From Inia geoffrensis (taxonomy: Eukaryota; Chordata; Mammalia; Artiodactyla; Iniidae), in assembly GCA_036417435.1 (NCBI GenBank), contig CM070899.1, positions 149,372,237-149,436,236 on the forward strand: 64,000 nt of DNA. The letters run 5' to 3'. The notes under the pieces were generated by a model. The model made no database searches. It was not told the DNA's origin and saw only the letters and a program-made list of their open reading frames with translations. Below, piece after piece: positions 9,950 through 21,461 of the stretch. Each line of letters begins with the position of its first letter. Positions within the stretch are counted from its first letter, which is position 1. A program made the translations under genes and the position numbers.

Positions 9950-12900
9950 ACATACATATCGATAATCACCTAGAAGGTAAATGGATTAAATGCTCCAACC
10001 AAAAGACACAGACTGGCTGAATGGATACAAAAATAAGACCCTTATATATGCTGTCTACAACAGACCCACTTCAGACCTAGGGACACATACAGATTGAAAG
10101 TGAGGAGATGGAAAAAGGTACTAATGCAAATGGAAATCACAAGAAAGCTGGAGTAGCAATACTCATGTCAGATAAAATAGACTTTAAAATAAAGGCTGTT
10201 ACAAGAGATAAAGAAGGACACTACATAATGATCAAGGGGTCGATCCAAGAAGAAAACATAACAATTATAAATATTTATGTACCTAACATAGGAGCACCTC
10301 AATACATGAGGCAAATACTAACAGCCATAAAAGGAGAAATCAACAGTAGCACAATAATAGTGGGGGACTTTAACGCCCCACTTACACCAATAGACAGATC
10401 ATCCATACAAAAAATAATTAAGGAAACACAAGCTTTAAATGACACAATAGACTAGATAGATTTAATTGATATTTTTAGGACATTCCACACGAAAGTGGAA
10501 GAATACACTATCTTCTCAAGTGCACATGGAACGTTCTCCAGAATAGATCACATTTTGGGTCACAAATCAAACTTTGGAAAATTTAAGAAAATTGAAATCA
10601 TATCAAGCATCTTTTCGGACCACAACGCTATGAGATTAGAAATCAATTACAGGAAAAAAAACAGTAAAAAACACATATACATGGAGGCTAAACACTGCAC
10701 TGCTAAATAACCAAGAGATCACTGAAGAAATCAAAAAGGAAATCAAAAAATACCTAGAAACAAATGACAACGAAAACACGACGATCCAAAACCTATGGGA
10801 CACAGCAAAAGCAGTTCTAAGAGGGAAGTTCATAGCAATTCAAGCTCACCTCAGGAAACAAGAACAATCTAAAATAAGCAATCTAATCTTACACCTAAAG
10901 CAACTAGAGAAAGAACAAAGAAAACCCAAAATTAGTAGAAGGCAAGAAATCATGAAGATCAAAGCAGAAATAAATGAAATTGAAACAAAGAAAACAATAC
11001 CAAAGATCAATAAAACTAAAAGCTGGTTCTTTGAGAAGATAAACGAAATCGATAAAACTTTAGCCAGATGCATCAAGAAAAAAAGGGAGAAGACGCAAAT
11101 CAATAAAATTAGAAATGAAAAAGGAGAAATTACAACTGACACCGCAGAAATACAAAAGATCATAAGAGCCTACTGCAAGCAACTACATGCCAATAAAATG
11201 GGCAACCTGAAAGAAATGGACAAATTCTTGGAAAAGTACAACCTTCCAAGATTGAAACAGGAAGAATTAGAAAATATAAACAGAACAATCACAGGTAATG
11301 AAATTGAAACTATAATTTAAAATCTTCCAACAAACAAAAGCCCAGGACCAGATGGCTTCACAGGAGAATTCTATCTAACATTTAGAGAAGAGTTAAAACC
11401 TATCCTTCTCAAACTCTTCCAAAAAATTGCAGAGGGAGGAACACTCCCAAACTCATTCTACAAGGCCACCATCACCCTGATACCAAAACCAGAAAAAGAT
11501 ATCACAAAAGAAAATTATAGACCAATATCACTGATGAAGATAGACGCAAAAATCCTCAACAAAATACTAGCAAACAGAATCCAACAACACATTAAAGGGA
11601 TCATATACCATAATCAAATGGGATTTATCCCAGGGATGCAAGGATTCTTCAATATACATAAATCAATCTATGCGATACACCAGATTATCAAATTAAAGAA
11701 TAAAAACCATATGATCATCTCAATCGATTCAGAAAAAGCTTTTGACAAAATTCAACACCCATTTATGATAAAAACTCTCCAGAAAGTGGGCATAGAGGGA
11801 ACCTACCTCAACATAATAAAGGCCATATATGACAAACCCACAGCAAACACCATTCTCAATGGTGAAAAACTGAAAGCATTTCCTCTAAGATCAGGAACAA
11901 GACAAGGATGTCCACTCTCACCACTATTATTCAACATAGTATTGGAAGTCCTACTAGCCACAGCAATCAGAGAAGAAAAAGAAATAAAAGGAACACAACT
12001 TGGAAAAGAAGAAGTAAAACTGTTTGCTGATCACATGATACTATATATAGAAAATCCTAAAGATGCCACCAGAAAACTACTAGAACAAATCAGTGAATTT
12101 GGTAAGGTTGCAGGATACAAAATTAATGCACAGAAATCTCTTGCATTCCTATACACTAACAACGAAAGATCAGAAAGAGAAATTAAGGACACAATACTAT
12201 TTACCATCGCAACAAAAAGAATAAAATACCTAAGAATAAACCTATCTAAGGAGGCAAAAGACCTGTACTTAGAAAACTATAAAACACTGATGAAAGTAAT
12301 CAAAGATAACATAAACAGATGGAAAGATATACTATGCTCCTGGAATGGAAAAATCAATATTGTGAAAATGACTATACTACCCAAAGCAATCTACAGGTTC
12401 AATGCAATCCCTATCAAATTACCAATGGTATTTTTCACAGAACTAGAACAAGAAATTTTACAATTTGTACGGGAACACGAAAGACCCTGAATAGCCAAAG
12501 CAATCTTGAGAAAGAAAAACAGAGCTGGAGGAATCAGGCTCCCTGACTTCGGACTATACTACAAAGCTACAGTAATCAAGACAGTATTGTACAGGCACAA
12601 AAACAGACATATGGATCAATGGAACAAGAGAGAAAGTGCAGAGATAAAGCCATGCATGTATGGTCACCTTACATTTGATAAAGGAGGCAAGAATATACGA
12701 TGGAGAAAAGACAGCCTCTTCAATAACTGTTGCTGGGAAAAATGGACAATTACATGTAAAAGAATGAAATTAGAACACACCCTAACACCATACACAAAAA
12801 TAAACTCAAAATGGATTAAAGAACTAAATGTAAGGCCAGACACTATAAAACTCTTAGAGGAAAGCATAGGCAGAACACTCTATGACATCAATCACAGCAA

Positions 12901-13800
12901 GATCCTTTTTGACCCACTTCCTAGAGTAAGGGAAATAAAGACAAAAATAAACAAATGGGACCTAATGAAACTTAAAAGCTTTTGCACAGCAAGGAAAACC
13001 ATAAACAAGATGAAAGACAACCCTCAGAATGGGAGAAAATATTTGCAAATGAAGCAACTGACAAAGGATTCATCTCCAAAATATACAAGCAGCTCATGCA
13101 GCTCAATATCAAAAAAACAAACAACCCAGTCCAAAAATGGGTGAAAGACCTAAATAGACATTTCTCCAAAGAAGACATACAGATGGCCAACAAATGCATG
13201 AAAAGATGCTCAACATCACTAATCATCAGAGAAATCCAAATCAAAACCACAATGAGGCATCACCTCATACTGGTCAGAATGACCATCAACAAAAAATCTA
13301 CAAACAATAAATACTGGAGAGGGTGTGGAGAAAAGGGAACACTCCTGCACTGCTGGTGGGAATGTAAACTGCTACAGCCACTATGGAGAACAGTATGGAG
13401 GTTCCTTAAAAAACTAAAAATAGAACTACCGTATGACCCAGGAATCCCACTACTGGGCATATACTCTGAGAAGACCATAATTCAGGAGGAGACATGTACC
13501 ACAATGTTCACTGCAGCACTATTTACAATAGCCAGGACATGGAAGCAACCTAAATGTCCATCAACAGATGATAGGATAAAGAAGATGTAGCACATATATA
13601 CAATGGAATATTACTCAGCCACAAAAAGGAACGAAATTGAGTTATTTGTAGCAAGATGGATGGACCTAGAATCTGTCATACAGAGTGAAGTAAGTCAGAA
13701 AGCAAAAAACAAATACCGTATGCTAACACATATATATGGAATTTTAAAAAGCGGTACTGATGAACTTAGCTGCAGGGCAGGAATAAAGACACAGAGGTAG
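9950..13800 (+). pseudogene. L1 ORF2 remnant (endonuclease / reverse transcriptase)
   Basis: Endonuclease parts are visible at 10108-10710 (GDFNAPL and SDHNAM motifs), with an in-frame TAG at 10453-10455 and a frame change after 10710. The reverse transcriptase follows in another frame at 10952-12490 ([47 protein letters not shown]). The catalytic box reads FADH instead of FADD (codon 12032-12034). Stops at 11318-11320 and 12488-12490 and a further frame change near 13.0 kb precede the C-terminal Cys/His region ([13 protein letters not shown]) and the end MEYYSATKRNEIELF. Clearly inactive. Confidence 0.92.
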
Positions 13801-14096
13801 AGAACAAACTTGAGGGCATGGGGGGGAAGGGGAAGCTGGGATGAAGTGAGAGAGTATCACTGATGTATATACACTACCAAATGTAGTGGGAAGCTGCTGC
13901 ATAGCACAGGGATATCAGCTGGGTACTCTGTGATGACCTAGAGGGATGGGATAGGGAGGGTGGGAGGGAGGCTCAAGAGGAAGGGGATATGGGGATGTAT
14001 GTATACATATAGCTGATCCACTTTGTTGTACAGCAGAAACTAACACAACATTGTAAAGCATTTATACTCCAATAGAGACGTGAAAAAAAATTTTTT

Positions 14097-14115
14097 AATA
14101 AAATTAGTAACAATA
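14097..14115. repeat. L1 target-site duplication, 3' copy
   Basis: AATAAAATTAGTAACAATA matches the 5' copy at 8669-8687 in 17 of 19 positions, marking the L1 insertion point. Confidence 0.75.
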
Positions 14116-14300
14116 ATAATAATACAGAACTTTTAAAGAGCCCTCAGCATGTGTCAAGCATTTTACAGGCATTATCTAATTTAATCGTCCCAAGAACACA
14201 TTAAGAAGGTGCTACAATTATCCCCATTTTACAGATAAGGAACCTGAGGCTCGGAGAGGTTACGTAACTCACTGAGAAGATCTAGGACATCTGATTTGAG
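14116..14300 (-). mobile_element. MIR SINE fossil at the L1 insertion site
   Basis: Reverse MIR: CATTTTACAGGCATTATC, TAATTTAATCGTCCC, ATTATCCCCATTTTACAG, GGAACCTGAGGCTCGGAG. The L1 inserted at its edge. Confidence 0.8.
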
Positions 14301-15890
14301 CTTTCTCATCTATTTTCACTTTACTAATGAATCTGGATATTTACCTTTTCCACTTGCCCTCCTTTCCCGGAGAAACAAGGTCCCTTTCCTTTTATTCATT
14401 CAAGACCCAGCCTTGTGTGAGGTCCGGCAGACTCAGGTACACAAGCCAGTGTCCAGCCTTCCAGGAATCACAGCTCCAGTCTGTGTCCCTCACTCTCTCA
14501 ATTCAACTCCACAAGCCCTGTCTCCTCCCTGACTAGTGTCTCCTGCTCCATCAGCCTCTCCTTTCCACTGGCTCTTCCATTCTGGCCACAGGCATGTTCA
14601 GGTCTCCCCATCCTTTGAAAAAAAATAAATGTGTTTCCTCCCAACCTACCCCTGGCTGTCCCTGGGCAACCAAAGCCCTCGAAGGAAGGATCTGCATCAC
14701 TGATTCACGTGCCTGTTCCTTTCCCTTCCCTACAGGCCACCCTCACTTGGCCACGGACTTGGCTGAGGACTTCTCTCACCCTGGAGGCTGCTACACACTG
14801 TCCCTGCGAGCGCACTCCCTCCCTGGCCTCTCTCCTTACTCCTAGCTCCAAATTGAGACAGCCCAGGTTCTCTCCCTGGCCCTTGTCCCTTCTTACTGTT
14901 CACTCACACCCTTGGCTTCAGCTCTCACCTCTAGGCACAGAATTTGCAGATCTCCAGCTAAGTCCAAGGCCGGCCCTGAAATTCCAGCCACCAGCCAGAG
15001 GTATGCCACTGGATTTTCCAAGCCAAACCTAAATCCCATGTGTGAACCCAGAGGCATCCCGATCCTTCCCAACCCACTCTCAGCCTGATCTGCCTCTGTC
15101 TCTTGGCAATCACACCTCTCTCTCCCAGGCTCTTCACTGGAAAGCCCAGCTCTCTGACTCCTTCCATGCCCCCTCGGCCCATATCCTGCCAGTCTGACCT
15201 CCACGCCATTTTCTCTCCCATGCCCTCCTCAATTTCGCCCTAAATGCCCTCCTCCTAAGTCTGATTTTCATCACTCCATCTGGAGAAGATTCTCCATCTT
15301 CCAACGAGTCTGCCCACCCCAGATGTCCGCTGCTCTGCATCTGTCTCTGACTGCTATCAGATCAATGTGCCTGCCCCGGCCCTGGCCTCCAGTCCATAGG
15401 GAAACCGCCCCCCCCACCCCGCCCCGGCCTGCACCCAATGCCCTGAGAGCTTTGGCGATTGCTGGCCCTGGTCCTCCTGCTTCCTCTTGTCCAGTGTGAC
15501 TCACCATTCATGTCCTTCCTGATTCCCCTGGGCAGGACCAGAGCCTCCCCAGGTGTCCCATAGCACCCGACCCCAGCTTTTTTCCCCTCCTCCCTTGGAT
15601 GACAGATGCTTACAGGGCATCACTGTGATGTTCAAAATTACTTCCACGATGCCTTGGGTGGTGCCTCAGCAAGGTAAGCATCTGCACGTTCACAAGCCCT
15701 CTAGATACGGTGGCACACACCGTCCTCCAGTTCCCAAAAACATCTCTCAACTACCATCTAACTTGCCTTTTCTCACTAGAGGCCTGAGAGCCACATGTTC
15801 ACTCGCTCAGCCACCCTGGCCACCTTTGGAGCACATAGAAATCTGGGTATCACCCAAGTCGGTTTTCAGTTACTTGCAGCCAAATGCAAG
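14300..15890. other. Pyrimidine-rich intron segment, possible L2 remnants
   Basis: Long C/T-rich, low-CpG sequence. Fragments such as TTATTCATTCAAGACC look L2-like but are too diverged for a firm call. A poly-C run lies at 15408-15423. No coding evidence. Confidence 0.35.
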
Positions 15891-15894
15891 ATCA

Positions 15895-16075
15895 TACGTG
15901 TGATCTCATTCAACTCTAACAGCCACCCTGCAGGGTGGTCGTTTATTTTTCACACGAGTAACTGAAGCTCAGAGAGGTTATGTGACTTGCCCAACATCCC
16001 AGAGCCCATGAGTGAGTGAATCAGGATCAAATCTGCCTGATTCTTAAACCCAGTCTGTTTCTGACTTGCTTCGCC
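15895..16075 (-). mobile_element. MIR SINE fossil
   Basis: Reverse MIR: TGATCTCATTCAACTC, GTAACTGAAGCTCAGAGAGG, TTATGTGACTTGCCCAACAT. Confidence 0.75.
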
Positions 16076-16079
16076 ATGC

Positions 16080-16690
16080 TATATGTCAATGTTTGTTGAG
16101 TGACTCAAGAAGCAAAAAGATTATGCACTTAGCAAATCCTCCTCCTTAGGACCCCCCTCAGTGATGTGGGAAAGGGCTATAACTTCCTCCAGCTGGGTGC
16201 CCTCATCCCTCCCCATCCAAAAGAAGGTGCCCTGTCAGCAGCTAATGTGGTCTCTAACCAGTGCTGTCCCTCGTCACACCAGGCAATGCCCGGGGGACCT
16301 CAGCAGTCCTGAGGCTCTGTCCCAGCTGCTCTCTGCACAAAGGCAGGTGCAGCCTCCCTCACCTGCTCACAGGCACTTGCTCCCCTCCACCTCCCATCCA
16401 CATGAAATGAAGCAATCAATGGTACAAATATTTTATCTCATTCCCCACACAGTTATTTTATTTGAGGCAAATGGATCAATGTAACCCAGGGAGCATGGAG
16501 CAGAATTTCTCATTGAACTGATGTTTGTTTGGAAAATCTAACCAAGTTATCAGGCAGCTGCTGAGGTATGGGGCTGGGGTGTGAAGGGTGGTCCCAGCAG
16601 CCCTGGGTGTAGCCTGGATGGGGAGTCCAGAGCCAGCCAAGGCTGTCATCCAGAAAGGTGGGCATGGGAGCTTGAGCTCCAACCCTCTTA
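16080..16690. other. Intron segment with no recognised element
   Basis: Unique-looking sequence; nothing supported. Confidence 0.45.
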
Positions 16691-16910
16691 GCTGCTTGCT
16701 AGGTGCGTGATCTTGGGCATATATGCTAAGTTCTCGTTGCCTCAGTTTCCTCATCTAGAAAATGGGACCAATAACGCCTATCTCATTCAGTCATGTGAAG
16801 ATTAAGGCTATCAAATGAAACGTGCTCAGCATAGATCCTAGTACATAGTAAGCACCCAAGGTTGGGTGACTGTATTATGACTGTCATTGTCATCATCATT
16901 ATCATCATCA
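16690..16910 (+). mobile_element. MIR SINE fossil
   Basis: Sense MIR: GCGTGATCTTGGGCATAT, GCCTCAGTTTCCTCATCTAG, AAAATGGGACC, GTACATAGTAAGCACCC. Confidence 0.85.
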
Positions 16911-17094
16911 ACACCATTATTTATAAGGACTTCTTCTGATCAGAGGGGATAAGAGAATGTCCAGATTTTCAAAGTTCACATATGGGATCCTTTTGTCCCC
17001 GTAAGTATGCTCACATGTTCCCATCTTGGAGTCAGAGAATATGATCATGGTAAGACTGGAAATTGTGGAAAGGATTCTTTTCCTTCTTAACAGA

Positions 17095-17225
17095 CAGAGG
17101 ATTTTGGATAAATCATTTGTCTTCTCTGGAAAATGGAATGATAAGGTCTGGCCAGCCTTCCTCATAGAGTAGTAAAAAGTGATTGTGAAAAGTCATTTGA
17201 GTGTAGGTCAGTAATTATCATTTGA
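17095..17225 (+). mobile_element. MIR SINE fragment
   Basis: GGATAAATCATTTGTCTTC, TCTGGAAAATGGAATGATAAG and GTCAGTAATTATCATT match a diverged sense MIR. Confidence 0.6.
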
Positions 17226-17750
17226 ACTTTCCCCATGATGAATACCCATCTAGCAACCAAGCTCCTTGTTATTCTACCTAAATGCCAACATCTTGACTCC
17301 TCCTATTACCTTTCTATACCTGTTTGGGATAAGAAGCAGGATCCTACCTGCAGAAGCGGTGAGGCGAGGGGTGGAAGCGGGAGAGGGTCAGAGAAGCCAA
17401 AAGGACCTCGTAAATAAAGACAAAAAGGTAAGATGTTTCTAGAGTCACCGTTTTTAACAAAGCTCTCCCAGGTGAAAGCCCCTCTCCCGAAGAAATGCCA
17501 GTTGGTTGGACACCCATCAAGAAGGCTGCCTGGTGGCCATGGCCCCTTTTTTAACAAGCATCCTGGCTGCTTTGTCGGTTGGTGAGACTTCACAAAGAAA
17601 GGTCCCGATCAGAGACACCAAGTCCTGCTCTGGTTCCTGACCTATGCTAATCATCTCTCCCAAGTCCCACGGACTCAGGTGTCCCAAACAGAAGTCACTG
17701 TCTCAGACTCTCACCTCTACCTGCTTAAGGCAGCAATGTCCTCCTGTTCC
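17226..17750. other. Intron segment with no recognised element
   Basis: No named repeat or coding signal seen before the LTR. Confidence 0.4.
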
Positions 17751-17753
17751 TGG

Positions 17754-18225
17754 TGAATTTAAGGTTCTTGCCTTGTTGCGAAAAAATTCAGAGATGAAGT
17801 AAGAGGTAAGAAGTGGACTTATTTAGAGAGGAAACACACTCCACAGACAGAGTGTGGGCCATCTCAGAAGGCAAGAGAGCTTCGAAATATGGCTTGGTTA
17901 GTTTTTATGGGTGGGTAATTTCATAGGCTAATGAGTGGGAGGATTATTCCAATTATTTCAGGGAAGGGGTGGGGATTTCCAGGAATTGGGCCACTGCCCC
18001 CTTTTTGGCCCTTTATGGTCAGCCTCGGGACTGTCATGGTGCTGTTGGGTGTGTCGTTTAGCTTATGCTAATGTATTACAATGAGCGTATAATGAGGCTC
18101 AAGATCCACTGGAAGTCCAATCTTCCGCCATCTTGGACTTAGTCGGTTCTAACCAGTTTTTGTGATGTCCTATGGCTATGCCATTCTTTTAAAGGTTGTG
18201 CCCTGCCCCCTTCCCTCCTGTTTCA
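17754..18225 (-). mobile_element. Solo ERV1-like LTR (endogenous retroviral remnant)
   Basis: Read on the minus strand it starts TGAAACAGGAGGGAAGG and ends CCTTAAATTCA, about 470 bp, in the TG...CA form of an LTR. It has a TATA-like CCATAAAAACT, the segment GGCCCACACTCTGTCTGTGG and a TAAATAAGT region where a polyadenylation signal would sit. This layout is that of gammaretrovirus-like (ERV1) LTRs common in whale and ruminant genomes. No internal viral genes adjoin it. It is in the same orientation as NTRK3. The family name and exact ends are not certain, and no clear target-site duplication was found. Confidence 0.7.
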
Positions 18226-18897
18226 CTCCCCTCACCCAAGTTCTGGAAACCTCAGTGCCTCTTAACAGCTCCATCACTCACTCAACAGGTGTTCTTTGAA
18301 ATGTTTGTAGAGTCTCTGAAATCCCTTCCCTCTCCATCCCCTTTGCCTCCTGCCCCCATCACCCATCCCTGAGTTACTGCACTCACCTCCTGCCTTTTTT
18401 CTTTACTATCTGCTTCTCCTCTTCCTCAAGCTGTGGTACACGTGGCATTCTGATTCTTCTTCTTAAAACGCACATCAAAATGACCTGCTCAGGTACATGT
18501 AAAGACACACACACAGTGGTGTGCTTTCTTCCATACACTGAACTTATGCAAATTTAGCTTACACACCCAGAAAGAGTGTGAAGGAAAATAATAACTACTT
18601 TTAAGATGCTGGCGCTTCTCCCCCCATGTCACTCAATAAAGGCCTCTGTCAGACTAAGCTCTGAATCCACCACTGTACGCATGGCCGGCCCCAGCTCCTG
18701 TGTGCCCCTTACAGTGGGCACAAGGGACTTCAGAGGTCACCTTCTGCCTTATGCAGACTCTAGAATCAACCCTACTTAAGACTTGAAGGAAACCCACCCC
18801 AAAGTATGGGGTTTTTTCCAGGTTGCTGCAACTCTGAGTGATTTCTTTGTCTATTTTCTGTTTTGGGTTATTTCTAATTTTCCATTAGCAAACATAC
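18226..18897. other. Intron segment with no recognised element
   Basis: Unique-looking sequence with a short ACACACACA run near 18508. Nothing else supported. Confidence 0.4.
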
Positions 18898-18905
18898 TTA
18901 TCATC

Positions 18906-19112
18906 TTTTTTTTTTTTTTGCTGTACGCGGGCCTCTCACTGTTGTGGCCTCTCCCGTTGCAGAGCACAGGCTCCGGACACGCAGGCTCAGCGGCCATGGT
19001 TCACGGGGCCCAGCTGCTCCGCGGCATGTGGGATCTTCCCAGACCGGGCACGAACCCGTGTCCCCTGCTTCGGCAGGCAGACTCTCAACCACTGCGCCAC
19101 CAGCGAAGCCCC
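18906..19112 (-). mobile_element. CHR-type SINE, copy 2
   Basis: Reverse-complement CHR SINE: leading T-run 18906-18919 (the A tail), CGCGGCATGTGGGATCTTCC, and a head ending CACCAGCGAAGCCCC. The duplication TTATCATCTTTT (18898-18909) is matched 11/12 at 19113-19124. It is the only CHR SINE here in NTRK3 orientation. Confidence 0.95.
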
Positions 19113-19129
19113 TTAACATCTTTTAAAGC

Positions 19130-19560
19130 CATTTGAACTTTTTTAAATTTAAGATTGTCTTGCTAAACCTTCAACGACTCCAATCACTAACCCAATACAG
19201 TCCAGATGCCTCAGCCCAGCATTCAAAGCCCTGCCCAAGTGGGTCTCAAAGCACATCTGTCTGTGTCCCTCACACCCCTCCATACTCATGAATGGGAACC
19301 TTGCATTTCCTCTAATGTACTGGGCACTTTTGTTGTACCTTCAGCCCGAAATGTCCTCCCCACCCTTCCCTCCCAATCCAGATGCGACCTGTGCATCAAG
19401 GGACACCCCCATATCAGCTGCTTCACCAAAGTTTTCCTAAACCCCACTCCACCGCCACTACATCCCGTTCTGTGGCAACCCCACTCCCCATATCCACTTT
19501 CTCTGGAAGAGCTGGTGCACTAGTCAGACCTCCCCCCAGAATAGTTTATCCCTCTGTTGT
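19130..19560 (+). mobile_element. Probable L2 LINE fossil
   Basis: TTCAAAGCCCTGCCCAAGTG, a C/T-rich middle, and CTTCAGCCCGAAATGTCCTC follow the pattern of an L2 3' region. Highly diverged. Confidence 0.4.
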
Positions 19561-19609
19561 AGCCTCTGTGATACCTAGCTTTGCACACCAAAGATGCCCA
19601 AATAACGGA

Positions 19610-19845
19610 GCAAGTGAAGCGGATCGAATTGGATTGAACTGAATTGGACAGCTCTGGCTTGACTTGATTCAATAGCTCTGTTCCTTAATACAAAGTTTTG
19701 GTAAATTTGGCAAACTGCATTCAGTAAGGCTTCCAATGAGTTGCCTCTAGGCAAATTAGCCATTTGCTCCTCGGTCATTTGGGCAACTGGCCCTCTGTCA
19801 CTTGGCTTTCGGGGGACTGGCTTCTGACAGGTTGATCCCTCCATG
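19610..19845. repeat. Quasi-repetitive segment, family unknown
   Basis: Short recurring words (GAATTGGATTGAACTG, GAATTGGACAG; GGCAAATTAGCCATTTG; GTCATTTGGGCAACTGG; CTTGGCTTTCGGGGGACTGG) give a degenerate internal periodicity. An 89-residue minus frame across it is most likely incidental. Possibly an old low-copy repeat that I cannot name. Confidence 0.35.
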
Positions 19846-19849
19846 CAGT

Positions 19850-20235
19850 GACCTGATTTTCTGTTGAACTGACCAGAGCAGACGGTGAGCGGCAGGGGGA
19901 TGGATCTCGCAAAGGCCCCAGAGGCCCCTGAGGACCAGGGAAACTCAACCCCAGCCCTTCAGTGACTCTTCAGAAGCACTCCCAGACACCCCAGCCCTGG
20001 GAGAGCTGGGAAAGCCGGGGGACACTCACCCTTAAAGAGTTGTTATGCGGCGATGCCACTACCCCAAGCCCCGAGAAACCATCCATCCAGCCTCAAGTTT
20101 CTGTCTGAGGATTAAGACCCACTCCTCACTCATGGGCAGCACCCACAGCGAAGGGGCCCAGGGGGCGCTCGGCTGCCCCCACCCCTGACCTTTCCCCCAA
20201 CCCCTGCCCTTCCCCTGGCCCAGAGTGGAAGTTTG
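19850..20235. other. GC-rich intron segment, nothing recognised
   Basis: C-rich unique sequence directly preceding the AT-rich block at 20240. Confidence 0.4.
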
Positions 20236-20239
20236 ACTG

Positions 20240-20500
20240 AAGCTCAGTGTCTTTGCTTTTATAAATCTCTGCCTTTTAATGATGGCTCAAGGCTGAGGGG
20301 AAAAAGGACCATTAAACTCACTGAATAAGTTAATGGGGCAGAGAGACTCTATTTCGGAGCTACCTCAGGCTATTTTCCTCTGCAGCTAAAGCCTGAATAA
20401 GTAAAAAGAAAAAATTAAAACCGCAGAGCGCATTGCCAATAAATAACCTCCAGTAATCTCTCAGCATCCAGGACTTCATTTGCAGAGATACTATAATGCA
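20240..20500. promoter_or_regulatory. AT-rich repeat-free block, candidate enhancer
   Basis: Sits abruptly inside GC-rich DNA and has many TAAT/ATTA and TAAA cores (CCTTTTAATGATGG, CCATTAAACTCACTG, AAGTTAATGGGG, CCAATAAATAACC) with no repeat signature. This composition is typical of conserved developmental enhancers. No comparison could be made, so this is inference. Confidence 0.35.
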
Positions 20501-20839
20501 GATCACTTGTAAAACACCTCTGGTTTCAGAGTTCCACCTGCTGTGGCAGCTGGGGTCTTATCACCTGCCTGGTTCCGTCCCTCCCAGAGAAGGCAACCAA
20601 CTAAGGGCTGCTCCCATCTGGGCTGCGAGGCCCTTTAGGCATCGCTGTGAGAAGCTGCCCCCCAGCAAACATCAGCACACAAAAACAGAGGAAACCCCAA
20701 GACCCTCCAAACCCCCAGACATAGAGATTCCCTCAAAGACTCCCTAATTCACTGTCCTGAAACTCAGAACTCTCTCTCATCCCTCGGCACAAACCACCGA
20801 ATCCAGCATCTTGGTTTCCTTGGCCTGGACAGCTCCACC

Positions 20840-20990
20840 TTTTCACAAAACTCCCCTACTCCCTCCTCCGCCCTCTCTCCTCCCCACTTTCTCCCCCCTC
20901 CTCCTCCTCCCTCCCCCTCCCTCCTCTCTCTCCTCCCCCCTCTTCCTTCCCCACCCTCTGCTCCTCCCTCAACTCCAGCCCTCAAGCCCT
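20840..20990. repeat. C/T-rich low-complexity tract
   Basis: An almost pure run of TCC/CCC/CTC motifs on the plus strand. It creates long compositional open frames on both strands. Confidence 0.85.
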
Positions 20991-21079
20991 GCTCAGCCCA
21001 CTTCCCTGCCTCCTCCTGGGAGAAACAAGGCCTCCCTTGAACAAAGCTGGAAACATGACCCTTAGGGCCTAGAAAGCAC

Positions 21080-21215
21080 AAGTAATTAAATAAGTCAGCA
21101 CTCCTGTTGGTAAGTGTTGAGTCCCACTAGACACACGTTGTTTACTCTTTAATATTTAAACATGTTAATTAAATCTCTGAATAAACAAATACATTTTAGC
21201 AAGTGGCATTTCTCA
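21080..21215. promoter_or_regulatory. AT-rich block with homeodomain/forkhead-type motifs
   Basis: TTTAATATTTAAACATG, TTAATTAAATCTCTG and ATAAACAAATAC are clustered in a repeat-free block flanked by GC-rich DNA. ATAAACAAA is a forkhead core; TTAATTAA is a homeodomain core. A candidate regulatory element only. Confidence 0.3.
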
Positions 21216-21461
21216 GTCTGAGCTCCTTCCCGCCACCGCACACCTCCGGGCCTTCCAGGCGGGACCGGGCCTTCCTCGTGGGCCACTGACGTGTTGGTGG
21301 ATGAGGTCCAGGATCACTGCCCCTTCCCTAGGCAGTCAGGTCAGGCAGCCCGGACTTACCATCAACGTGTGATGGGCTCCACCCCCGTCCAACCCACATC
21401 TGCTCCTCTCAAAACCCAAGGCTCCCTCTCAGCTCCCCTGACCTTCAAAAAGTCCCACCCC

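Larger units (their letters stand above)
8688..14096 (+). mobile_element. L1 retrotransposon, nearly full length, inactive
   Basis: Contains the end of an L1 5' UTR (GGGGGACCATGGACACC near 8718), decayed ORF1 and ORF2, a 3' UTR (GTTGTACAGCAGAAACTAAC, CATTGTAAAGCATTTATACTCC) and an A-rich tail. It is flanked by an imperfect target-site duplication, AATAAAATCAATAACAATA at 8669-8687 and a 17/19 match at 14097-14115. Much of the 5' UTR is missing. It is antisense to NTRK3, the orientation usually tolerated in introns. Frameshifts and stops make it immobile. Confidence 0.92.

Noticed and set aside
11534..12490. Functional reverse transcriptase gene
   Set aside because: It is a piece of L1 ORF2 with a mutated catalytic residue, flanked by frameshifts and stops in the same element.
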